A DNA stretch of 64,000 bases from contig CP154955.1 in NCBI GenBank assembly GCA_039621445.1, forward strand, positions 5,136,785 through 5,200,784, given 5' to 3'. Source of the DNA: Euglena gracilis (lineage: Eukaryota; Euglenida; Euglenophyceae; Euglenales). The translations under genes were made by a program, and so were the position numbers. The notes under the pieces are model-generated. The model made no database searches. It was not told the origin of the DNA and saw only the letters and a program-made list of their open reading frames with translations. Positions 53,001-60,598 of this stretch are shown here, piece by piece. Positions within the stretch are counted from its first letter, which is position 1, and every line of letters starts with the position of its first letter.

Positions 53001-56000
53001 CGTAGGTGGTCGGACCCCTTGGTGAACATCCAAACAGCGAACGTCACAATGTGGGGGGGTCCAAAAATGGCCAAAGTCTATTGTCTCCCAGGTTCGGGTG
53101 TGGTCCAGTAAAACTGGTGGGTGGGCCCAGATCCCCTGTCCAGGGTGAATTTTCAAATGACCCTTGAATTCACAATTCAAGATTCAATTAGTGGGGTCTC
53201 CCTCCCCTCTGCGACGATTTTTTAATCAAATTGACAAAAACAAATGACACAAGTTCTCCAGCGCAAAGCGCTGGGGAAAAATTGCTTGGGTCCAGGGGGC
53301 GTCCCCAGACCACTCCATCGGCTTGGAGTTCTGGCACCCTCCCCGCCTTGGGGGTTTCTCCTACCCCCCCCCAATACAAAACCATCTCTCACTTGCAGCT
53401 AACGGCACGAGAAGGCTCCCGCCATGGATTTGGCTCTCCCATCCCCAATGTTTTGGCCTATGGGCACAAATGATTTGGCCCTCAGCCCCAAATGTTTTGG
53501 CCTCCGCCCCAAAAAAATTTGGCCCCAACAGCCCAAGATTTTGTCTCAATTCTGTGACTGAATTTTTTGATGTGGGGAGCAATTTTTGGGTCAGAGGCCA
53601 GAGCCAGGGGCCAAAATTGCAATTAGCTGTAATACCCTGCCCAGTCCCCATACCCGTACACCAAAGCCTCTTTGAATGTGTGGAGGGAACCAGCCCGAGG
53701 CATTCTGGAAAACTAGCATTGTGGGAGAAAAAGCTTTTCATTGTCCAAGCAAATCAACAAAAAGTTTGAAGGCATTTTACTATTGAAAACCCTGTCCTGT
53801 CGCAAAAATACATGTTAAAAACAGTCTTTGCTTTAATGAGAAAAAAGGCTTGACGAGGGGCAAAAGCATTGCAGAGGGGATCCACAAAATACCTTGTCCA
53901 CGTCACACAGTGTACATTTCTCCACAGACTCATGCTTCAGCACCTCTCGCATAACGCCACCGTCACCCCCACCAATGATCAGCACCTGGAACAATTTGGA
54001 TGAGAAAACTGCGGACAAAGACACCTGGGAGATGATTGGGAATGTCAAATTTAATGGATTGCAGACATGCCCTTGAAAGAGGGAAAAAAATGAACAACAT
54101 CTCAGGGCATTTCCCAAAGAATTTTCGGCGCCGAAACAAGGGCATGGCTTAGTGACCCCCACCCCTGGGGGTCTAGCTCAGAGGCTGGAAAATTTGGGCA
54201 GGCTGGAAAAAGGCTGCTGGCTGACTCCCCCCCCCCCGGCTGGAACTGGGCCCGAGTCGGGGTCAAACCGGGTCCAAAAACTGACAATTATGCAAAATTG
54301 ATTCTTTGATTCAAAATTTGCCTTGGCCAGCCCAAATAAGACCCGTTTTAGCTCATTTTTGGCCAATTTGTGCACCCCTGAAATCCAGAACCCCGTTATC
54401 ATCCAGCCACTCTTTGGGCGGCTGGAAAATAATTAAAACTTGTCGATGGGGGGGGGGGGGTGCGGGGCTGGAAAAAGGCTGCTGGCTGGCGTGGACCCCC
54501 CCCCAGGGATGGAGTCCACTTTGGCCAAAGCGACGCCCTGGCCGAAACCCATACCCAGGCCCGGTCTTCTGACCCCGGCAGGTCCTCTGCTTCTGGATGA
54601 GCCTCCCATTTACTTGCTGTCAGGGCGCAGTGACGTATACTGGGGGGGGGGTGGTAGTGGGCAGTCGACTACCCTTCCCCCCCTAAATGAGCCTTTTGGT
54701 CCCGGAAAACTTTTTTCATTGCTTCTTTCATTTAGGGGTGGGTGTTTCAGGTTACCCCCCCCCCCAAATGAGCCCCCCCTAAATGAGCTTTTGGGGGTCC
54801 GGGACCGACATGGGGGGGCTCATTTAGGGTGGGGGGGTTTGGGTAGTCGGCGACTACCCAATTGGTCGGCCGGAGAGGTCTAGTTGGTAACTGGTCTGAG
54901 AAAGGGTGGGGGGGTGGGTAGCGGGTAGTCAGCCATGTTGTGGGACGACCACCCCTTCTGATGTGCCAACGGGTGAAGTTCGCCGACTTTCAGTCCTATT
55001 CCCCATTCCCATTGTGTGGTCAGACGTGGGTCCACTAGAAAGCCATTTTGCCACTCACTATAAAAGGCATTTATTACGCACACGCAAAACGCACGCGCAA
55101 AAAAAAACCACCAGCTGGACCCCCCAGGGGGTTCCTGGGGGTCCCCCTGACTGGAAAAAAAACCTCCACCTTTCCAGCATTGTGCACTGAGGTCTAATGG
55201 CGTTTTTTTGTGTTTCTTTTGGCTGATTTTGTTCCCAAAAAAAATTTCAAAGGTTGCCAAAAAAAGGCCAAAAAGGGGCATTGTTTTGCAGTTTTGGGGG
55301 TCCAGGCACTTCGCAAAAGTCACGGGGGAAGAAATTCCACCCCCCACACCCCCCACCAGGGGGGTCCACCCAATTTGCAACTAGCCACAAGCCAGCGAGG
55401 ATTTCCACTGGCCAAAATTTGGACAAGCTAAGCACCCCCCAAGGGGGTGACATGAAGAAGAAGCCTGGTCGGCTTTCAGATGGCCGCCTTTGTGGCATCA
55501 GTTTGTTGGAAAGAAGCGAAAATTTGCGAAAAAAAAGTCATTGAAAAAAAGTCATTGAAAAGGTCATTGACAGTTTTTGAAGACAAATTCAGAGCAAATG
55601 TTAAAACGACCAGGGAATTTCTTAAGGACCCCCCCCCAGAGGGGTCCAGCCTCTGGCTGGCAAAAAGGCTGCTGCTGACTTAAAAAGGGGGGAAGGGGGG
55701 TCCAGGGCTGGAGGTGGCTGTGCTGGGGTGTGTCGATGAAAAACAAAAATTTCTAAGACATTTTTGCCTTCTCGACATTTTGATGGATGGAGCTAGATCA
55801 AGGCTGGGGGGCTGTGATGGAGGAAGCTGTGATGAGAAAAAAAATGCAGGGATAGGTGAGCTGGGCAGCCCAGTTGGCTGGCCAGCCTGCGGCCGGCTGG
55901 CCCAGCCTCCGGCCGGGCTGGACCCAAATTTGTTTCACTCGACCCCCCCCCCCCCGGGGGGGGCTCCCAGCCCCATTTGGGCTGCTGGCTGGATTTGAGC

Positions 56001-56452
56001 TGCTGGCTGGCTGGACCCCCCCGGGGGGGATGGGGGCCCCTCCGGATTAATAAATTCCCTGGCCACGACACAGAAAGCAAATGCTTCTGAGATAAAAAGC
56101 AAAATAATTTGGTAACTTCACAAATGATATTGAGGAATGCGAACTGTTTTGATTAGCAATGCAAACAGGAGAGAAGATTGCTGGTTGCTTCGATCTTGTG
56201 AGTTTTTTCTTTGATTCGATCAGAGTTCCTTCATTTCACACTACTTTTCACCACAGATGCTCGGAACAAGGAATATCGTCAAAACAATGCAAGCACAAAT
56301 GCTCCCTTCTCGGACAGGAATTCTTGGAACAATGAAACCACAAATAATCCCTTCTGAATAAAGGCTGGGCACACTTGTTTGGGGTTGGGATGACTGAACA
56401 AAGCGATGTGTGCAAGGTTCTCGTGGTAGGAGAATTCGTCCTTATCTGTGAC
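39030..56452 (-). CDS. Spermidine synthase, at least eight exons; N-terminal exon not found
   Basis: Makes spermidine by transferring the aminopropyl group of decarboxylated S-adenosylmethionine to putrescine; a cytosolic polyamine-pathway enzyme. Exons in order: 56452-56375 ([18 protein letters not shown]), 53985-53893 ([18 protein letters not shown], the nucleotide-binding loop), 50590-50437 (ending [11 protein letters not shown] with the catalytic Asp), 49509-49447 ([12 protein letters not shown]), 47798-47715 ([18 protein letters not shown]), 45318-45236 ([19 protein letters not shown]), about 39975 or later to 39877 (ending ENLFADLF), 39224-39030 ([20 protein letters not shown]). The first six junctions are phase-consistent. 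Introns are 0.65-5.3 kb and full of MITEs and simple repeats. The N-terminal block normally preceding VTDKDEF was not found to 64 kb. No stop or frameshift occurs within an exon, so it is probably functional. It is the only host gene I recognise here. Confidence 0.92.
39877..39975 (-). CDS. Spermidine synthase, penultimate exon (5' limit uncertain)
   Basis: The frame reads [20 protein letters not shown] then LFADLF, followed by donor GTGGAT; joining to YYDETMH recreates the usual order. The 5' boundary is unclear: CCCACAG (39976), ATGAG and CTTTCCAG/AG are candidates and imply different phases. With the preceding exon ending in phase 0, only the short start at 39897 fits strictly; a phase-2 donor 2 bp further would fit ATGAG. 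Confidence 0.6.
40981..41050 (+). repeat. (AAC)n microsatellite
   Basis: About 22 CAA/AAC units ending CAGCAGCAACAACC, in an intron of spermidine synthase. Open in all frames, hence false long ORFs. Confidence 0.95.
41402..42512. mobile_element. MITE family with CCATTGCTTA ends, copy 1 (interrupted)
   Basis: Ends CATACCATTGCTTAGCGAC and TTAAGCAATGGTATG are inverted. The interior has repeated CCAGTCAGTCACTTT units and one GCGCC stem-loop. It is split by the element at 41621-42388; without that it matches the copy at 44.3-44.65 kb along its length. Confidence 0.8.
41621..42388. mobile_element. DNA transposon derivative with AGGGATTTG terminal repeats
   Basis: The tips read AGGGATTTGTGCTTATCC and its reverse complement. 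The flanking sequence GGCCTAACC (9 bp; 8 if the tip starts CAGGG) is duplicated at both ends. The uninterrupted sister site at about 44548 reads GGCCTACCCCACCCCC. Inside both ends lie arrays of the 10-mer TTATCCGTAG (five at the left, clusters at the right). A 70-codon ORF in the middle (41879-42091) matches nothing. An 8-9 bp duplication fits hAT or MULE. Confidence 0.85.
43355..43805. mobile_element. hAT-like MITE, 451 bp
   Basis: The tips CAGGGTTCGATATAAA and TTATATCAAACCTG are imperfect inverted repeats. The 8-bp target GTCGGCAC is duplicated at 43347-43354 and 43806-43813. The sequence at about 46095 is an uninterrupted relative of the target. It carries two perfect GCGCC stem-loops. Relatives with the same ends or core are visible at about 41130-41400, 46500-47300 and 52060-52250. 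Confidence 0.88.
44208..44281. repeat. (CA)n and (GATA)n microsatellite
   Basis: About twelve CA units followed by GATA/AATA-type tetramers. Confidence 0.95.
44291..44653. mobile_element. MITE family with CCATTGCTTA ends, copy 2 (uninterrupted)
   Basis: Ends GGTACCATACCATTGCTTAG and TAAGCAATGGTCTGGTAGGT are inverted. Interior as in copy 1, with a stem-loop at 44498-44514. It shows the empty site for the 41621-42388 insertion. No coding capacity. Confidence 0.8.
44936..45128. repeat. Pentanucleotide (TTCTA/TAGAA)n satellite
   Basis: TTCTA units at the left flip to TAGAA/GGAAT units after a short spacer (ACAGTTGG), so the tract is an inverted pair, then degrades into ATAGA/GACAGACG. It lies just downstream of the spermidine synthase exon at 45236. 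Confidence 0.9.
45236..45318 (-). CDS. Spermidine synthase, IPSYPSG exon
   Basis: Acceptor GTTCTGTTCAG; the first two bases complete a Gly codon with the preceding exon (TIG|W). Encodes [17 protein letters not shown] then [10 protein letters not shown], the strongly conserved Y-P-x-G block lining the substrate pocket. Donor AGG|GTGTGA. 83 bp, phase 1 to 0. Confidence 0.92.
46700..46830. repeat. Dispersed repeat containing CCCGCAACTCCCCGCCTAGCC
   Basis: The segment with AAAATGGTGG, GGAAAT-TCCAGAGAC and TTGATTTCCCCGCAACTCCC recurs at about 61140-61235 and 61870-62008, with partial relatives near 60900 and 61330. No ends are defined. Confidence 0.75.
47715..47798 (-). CDS. Spermidine synthase, QAE exon
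   Basis: A pyrimidine-rich acceptor (CTTTATCCCATTCCAG) precedes it. Encodes [20 protein letters not shown] then KTFIETI. Donor ATTG|GTTTGC. 84 bp, phase 1 to 1. Confidence 0.92.
49447..49509 (-). CDS. Spermidine synthase, GPAxxLF exon
   Basis: Acceptor ATTACGATTCAG. Joined to the previous exon it gives [20 protein letters not shown], then ALRE. Donor GAGG|GTGTGC. 63 bp, phase 1 to 1. Confidence 0.92.
49943..50018. repeat. Repeat shared with 62067-62147
   Basis: Both contain AATCCTGCAATCCAGCTCAA and CAAAATGCCCCAGCCCTCAC after a poly-G tract and GTCCAAAT. Probably one end of a dispersed element. Confidence 0.75.
50437..50590 (-). CDS. Spermidine synthase, catalytic DSSDP exon with GC donor
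   Basis: Acceptor TGTCTGACAG. Encodes [13 protein letters not shown] through [16 protein letters not shown] to [11 protein letters not shown]. The donor that keeps the reading frame is GAAG|GCGTGT, that is GC instead of GT. 154 bp, phase 0 to 1. Local GC content is higher than in the flanking introns. Confidence 0.92.
53893..53985 (-). CDS. Spermidine synthase, GGGDGG exon
   Basis: Acceptor AATTGTTCCAG, donor AAG|GTATTT. Encodes [20 protein letters not shown] then [11 protein letters not shown]: the glycine-rich nucleotide loop and the acidic residue that holds the nucleoside. 93 bp, phase 0 to 0. Confidence 0.92.
55610..56062. mobile_element. MITE, CCAGGGA terminal repeats, copy 1
   Basis: Tips CCAGGGAATTTCTTAAGG and the inverse TTAATAAATTCCCTGG. 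The interior has repeated GCTGGCTGGA words and GGATGGAGCTAGATCAAGGC. Homologous along its length to 56619-57118. No clear target duplication. Lies in an intron of spermidine synthase. Confidence 0.75.
56375..56452 (-). CDS. Spermidine synthase, VTDKDEF exon (first one found)
   Basis: Acceptor CTCAACCACAG, donor CAA|GTGTGC. Encodes [18 protein letters not shown] then FSHPNPKQ, which precedes the nucleotide-binding loop in the family. 78 bp, phase 0 to 0. Confidence 0.9.
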
Positions 56453-56618
56453 CTGTGGTTGAGGGTGAAATGCAGTCAATGCAAACCAGTTCGCAGAAGA
56501 GGTCGAAACCACTCTTCATGGATTCTTTTTCATGGACTGCATATTTTTTTGCATTTCCAGTCAATTTTGTTGCAGTTTATCTCAAAAAATGTCTAAATCC
56601 GCGTCATACGCGCAGGGA

Positions 56619-56716
56619 CCAGGGGTTTTCTTAAGGACCCCACAGGGGGGGGTCCAGCCTCCGGCTGGCAAAAAGGCTGCTGGCTGGAAATGAGCTGCTG
56701 GCTGGACCCCCCCCCC

Positions 56717-56756
<40 letters not shown>

Positions 56757-57118
56757 CCGGGGCTGGAGGGGGCTGGGCTGGGCTGGGTTGGTGAAAAACA
56801 AAATTTTCTAACACATTTTTGCCATTTTCGACATTTTGGTGGATGGAGCTAGATCAAGGCTGGGGGCTGCGATGGAGGAAGCTGTGGTGAGGGGAAAAAA
56901 TGCAGGGATAGGTGAGCTGGGCAGCCCAGTTGGCTGGCCAGCCTGCGGCCGGCTGGCCCGGCCTCCGGCCGGGCTGGACCCGACTTTATTTCAGTCGACC
57001 CCCAGAGGGGGGGGGGCTCCCAGTCCGAATTTGGGCTGCTGGCTGGATTTGAGCTGCTGGCTGGCTGGACCCCCCCCCCGGGGGGGTAGGGTACCCTCCG
57101 GCTTAAGAAACTCCCTGG
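56619..57118. mobile_element. MITE, CCAGGGG terminal repeats, copy 2
   Basis: Tips CCAGGGGTTTTCTTAAGGAC and GCTTAAGAAACTCCCTGG. Same interior as copy 1, enlarged by a poly-G run of about 40 (near 56718-56755). A third, partial member ends near 51990. Confidence 0.75.
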
Positions 57119-57181
57119 GGGGGACGCCGGTTCTGTCCTGAACCCGGAATCCCGGACAAGCACCTATAGTAGACCCCCAGA

Positions 57182-57274
57182 TTTTCGCCATTTTCGGCCA
57201 TTTTCGGCCATTTTCGGCCATTTTCGGCCATTTTCGGCCATTTTCGGCCATTTTCGGCCATTTTCGGCCATTTT
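57182..57274. repeat. 10-bp minisatellite TTTTCGGCCA
   Basis: Nine units, bracketed by CACCTATAG (57161) and CTATAGGTG (57278). The same array and brackets recur at 59533-59684. Confidence 0.9.
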
Positions 57275-57299
57275 TTCCTATAGGTGGAGGGTAAAGCTG

Positions 57300-57960
57300 C
57301 CTTAAAATTCTTTCATAAACCCCCCCCAAATACAAAACCCCCCCGGTTTTATATTTGGGCGGAAATTTCAAGACCCCACGGGGGGTTTTATATTTGGGGG
57401 GGGGGGTTATATTCGGTCGGAAAAATCAACTTCTTGGCGGGATCCCGTAGTCACTTTTTCAGTCCAAAATCACAAATACACCCGCCCTTGGGGGTCCAAA
57501 AATTTTACTTTTCGGGCGAAGGAGCAATTTTCACGCGTTTTTGGTAAAAACTGCTCCCAAATCCATATATTGAAAAACTGGCTCCTACACTAGACAAGTG
57601 TGGGGGGGTGTGGGGGGGTATGGGGGGGGGGGGGGGGGTGAGGGGGGTGTGGGGGGTGTGGGGGGTGGGGGGGGGGTGGGGGGGGGGGGGGGGTGGGGGG
57701 GAGTAGGGGGGGGGGGGGGGTTGGGGTGGTGTGGGGGGGGGTGGTAAATGACTAGTGTAGGAGCCAGTTTTTGCAATACCTCCCCAAATCTAGGAGATAT
57801 TTTGTCGAAAGTTTTTTCTTCCGGCGCTTCGCGCCGGAAGGGGGGTTTTATATTCGGGCGAGATTTCAAGGTCCTCAGGGGGGGTTTTATATTTGGGGGG
57901 GGGGTTTGTATTTGGGGGGGGTTGTATTTGGGGGGGGGGGTTACTAACAATACATTTTGA
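57300..57960. repeat. G-rich block and TTTATATTTGGG repeats
   Basis: 57601-57735 is almost pure G/T with runs of 6-12 G. Both flanks hold CCCCCCAAATACAAAACC or its inverse (TTTATATTTGGG). The related sequence at 50261-50337 shows it is a dispersed element. A 10-bp-stem GCGCC hairpin sits at 57818-57840. No gene. Confidence 0.75.
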
Positions 57961-58167
57961 TCATTCAGTCAACATGAAAGCAGTCGTGACAAGCTAACGT
58001 ATCCAAGGAGGTCCGTTTGGAATGGGTGCTCAGGGATTAAAGAGTTTTTTGTTGCAATATGCAAATGCAAGGTTTTGGGAATAAGCTTCTTTTTTCCTGC
58101 CAGAGAGGCTCTTGTCCACTTTGGTCTTTTTTTTGCTGGGGGTTTTTGGGACGCTTCATGAGAATGG

Positions 58168-58470
58168 TTGGCACATGACATATTAACCACAATGGTGGAT
58201 GGCAACACCAAAACTGGTGCTTTTCTCTTCAAGCCTCTTGGCGTGGATGCTTTTCACAAACAACTTCCCCTCACCTATTCCAACGTGATACACCAAGCAA
58301 CGTTGTTTGATGGTGGCACTGCTATATCCCATCCACTTGTGCGCAATAAACCTAATGCAGGAATCACACCTTTAACAGAGAAAAAAACGCTTCACATACT
58401 TTGCCTAGTTGCACCTTGTCACCACAATTTTCTGAAATGTCATCAAAACCATCGGCTTTGGCCCAAATAA
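58168..58470 (+). CDS. Hypothetical ORF
   Basis: A 100-codon open frame with an internal ATG in good context (MVDGNTKTGAFLFKPLGVDA). Composition is ordinary for protein, unlike its repeat-rich surroundings, but I recognise no family and no splice context decides it. The 3' part (CAAAACCATCGGCTTTGGCC) belongs to a repeat also seen inverted-related at 59330. Confidence 0.25.
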   Translation: MAHDILTTMVDGNTKTGAFLFKPLGVDAFHKQLPLTYSNVIHQATLFDGGTAISHPLVRNKPNAGITPLTEKKTLHILCLVAPCHHNFLKCHQNHRLWPK

Positions 58471-58599
58471 CCCATTTGGAGGTGGTTCGTTGAGCAGCAT
58501 GTGCAAGCAAAGAAAAGCAAACAAAAGCAAGAACATGTGATTGGTCCATAATGTTGAAATATTGACATCAAATATGCTCACCCAATGTCCGCATCTTGT

Positions 58600-59000
58600 T
58601 CAACATCGCATCTCGCCCAGCATCCACATCTTGTCCAATGTCTACATCCGTTGCATCAGCAATCACTGCACCTTGTCTAGTGTGTGCATCTTATCCAATA
58701 CCTGCATCTTGTCAAGATCTTAATCTTGTCCAGTATCTGCATCCACTGCATCTTCTCCAGCATCTGCATCTTGTCCAGCATCTGCATCTTGAACAGCATC
58801 TGCACCTTCTCCAGTGTCGACATCTTGTCCAGCGTCTGCACCTTGAACAACGTCTGCATCTTGTCCAATATCCGCATCTTGTCCAACATCTGCATGTTGT
58901 ACAGCATCTGCATCTTGTCCAGTGTTTACATCTTGTTCAGGCTGCACCTTGTTCAGCATCTGCATCCATTGCATCTTGTCCAGCATCTGTAACCACTGCA
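58600..59000. repeat. 18-bp minisatellite
   Basis: About twenty degenerate units of CAGCATCTGCATCTTGTC. Because the unit is a multiple of three and lacks stops, it gives long ORFs on both strands (LVQHLH, DKMQML, GQDADA repeats). Coding use is not supported. Confidence 0.9.
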
Positions 59001-59532
59001 TCCACAGGCTCCCAACCTAGCAAAATGACCACAGAAACCCAAAAAATGACCAGAAAAAAACCTAAAATTGACCGCAAAGGGCCCCAAAAAGCAATCAAAA
59101 TGACCTAAAATTGCTTCAAATAACCTAAACTTGCCCAAAAACACCAACAATGTCCACAAAATTGTGAAAAATAACCCAAAATCACCAAAATGGCGCAAAA
59201 TGCCATAAAATGTGCTCATATTGACCCAAATTAGCCCAATATTTGCCAAATCAGTGCAAAATATCCCAAAAATTAGCAAAAATTGATCCAAAATGGCCAA
59301 CATGGGAGTAATATTGGAAATGCCATCAAAATATCAGCTTTGGCCCAAATAACCCTTTCGGACTTTCGGAGGTGGTTCTTTGAGCAGCGTGTGTTGCAGG
59401 GCCAGGCATAATAACAAAAGAAGACAGGCTGCACAGAGAGAAGAATCAGTCGCACTGAAAATTGCCTCCCCAGGGAAAAAGAAACTGTTAGGCAAAAAAA
59501 AAACTCGAAAAAAATTTGCAAATTTTTTTCTC
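59001..59532. other. no gene; low-complexity CCAAAAT-rich sequence
   Basis: Runs of CCAAAA/TGACC words up to 59290, then a segment related to 58450-58520 (GGTTATTTGGGCCAAAGC inverse). Nothing else seen. Confidence 0.5.
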
Positions 59533-59684
59533 ATTTTCGGCCATTTTCGGCCATTTTCGGCCATTTTCGGCCATTTTCGGCCATTTTCGGGACCCCCACC
59601 TATAGAGCCCAAAATTTCATTTTCGGCCATTTTCGGCCATTTTCGGCCATTTTCGGCCATTTTCGGCCATTTTTACTATAGGTG
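59533..59684. repeat. TTTTCGGCCA minisatellite, second locus
   Basis: Two arrays (59533-59590 and 59622-59672) separated by a CACCTATAG segment and closed by CTATAGGTG, then a GACGCCGGGTTC palindrome. It is the inverse arrangement of 57121-57286. Confidence 0.88.
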
Positions 59685-59752
59685 CTTGATCCCGGACGCC
59701 GGGTTCCGAACCGGCGTCCCTCCCCCCCTTTTTTTTTAAACCGGCGTTTGAG

Positions 59753-60498
59753 GGACGCCGGGTTCAGGACAGAACCGGCGTCCCCAACCTTCGGTCAAAG
59801 GACACTCCCAGGACCAATCTCCGACCACTAATCTGCAATGTTACGCTACTTTGGATTTCGCCAAATTCCGACGGTCGCGAGCGTATCTCTGGCTGTGTCG
59901 TTCGTTCAGGTACAAACCCACCCCTCAATTGAAAGCTCTTTTCATCAGACGACTAGTCATCACCACCAAATTATGTCACGGCGCCTGGTACTCTTGTTTC
60001 ATGTCACTGGGAAATCCTAATTTCACAATTCTTGTATCCCCCTAGACCCCTCAGGTCGTCGATTCGAACAGAAAAACTCGTTTCTGCACATTCAGGACCA
60101 AAAATCGCCACAATTTCCGACTCCGATTCTGGCCGATCCGACGATCGCGAGCGTATCTCGGGCTGCGTGCAACATACTGGTACCAAGTTACCCCTCGATT
60201 GAAAGCCCTTTTCAACAGACAGCCAGCGGTGGTCATCAGATTTTTCCTCGATGCACGGTACTCTTAATCCAAAACAGGTCCCATTTTCACCAAAGTTGGA
60301 TATCCACCCCATTGGTCCCAAAATGGCAAATTTCATTGTGCTACATGGTCAAAATAGTCATACGAGGGCCTCGCGACCGTCGGAATTTGGCGAAATCCAA
60401 AGTAGCGTAACATTGCAGATTAGTGGTCGGAGATTGGTCCTGGGAGTGTCCTTTGACCGAAGGTTGGGGACGCCGGTTCTGTCCTGAACCCGGCGTCC
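59753..60498. mobile_element. Foldback element with perfect 129-bp terminal inverted repeats
   Basis: 59753-59881 and 60370-60498 are exact reverse complements. Each tip begins with the palindrome GGACGCCGGGTTC-AGGACA-GAACCGGCGTCC. The 488-bp interior contains two diverged direct copies of a unit of about 125 bp starting TCGCGAGCGTATCTC (about 59876 and 60143). No ORF of interest. Target duplication cannot be read because palindromes flank it. Confidence 0.9.
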
Positions 60499-60598
60499 GG
60501 GGATGCCGGGTTCAGGACAGAACCGGCGACCGGGGATGCCGGGTTCAGGACAGAACCGGCGTCCGGGGATGCCGGGTTCAGGACAGAACCGGCGTCCC
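60469..60598. repeat. Tandem GACGCC palindromes
   Basis: Four near-copies in a row of GGAYGCCGGGTTCAGGACAG followed by AACCGGCGTCC; each is a hairpin. The same unit is at 57121-57152, 59690-59784 and 63152-63275. Confidence 0.88.

Larger units (their letters stand above)
38906..57840. repeat. Dispersed GCGCC stem-loop motif
   Basis: Short perfect or wobble stem-loops recur: 38918-38932, 43490-43510 (9-bp stem, AAA loop), 43608-43622, 44498-44514, 47161-47175, 51102-51118, 53258-53274 and 57818-57840 (10-bp stem, TTC loop). Loops are mostly TTC, GAA, AAA or GCA, and stem pairs change together between copies. The span given covers the whole set, not one continuous repeat. Confidence 0.75.

Noticed and set aside
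58600-59000. CRISPR array
   Set aside because: Degenerate 18-bp tandem units without unique spacers, in eukaryotic DNA.
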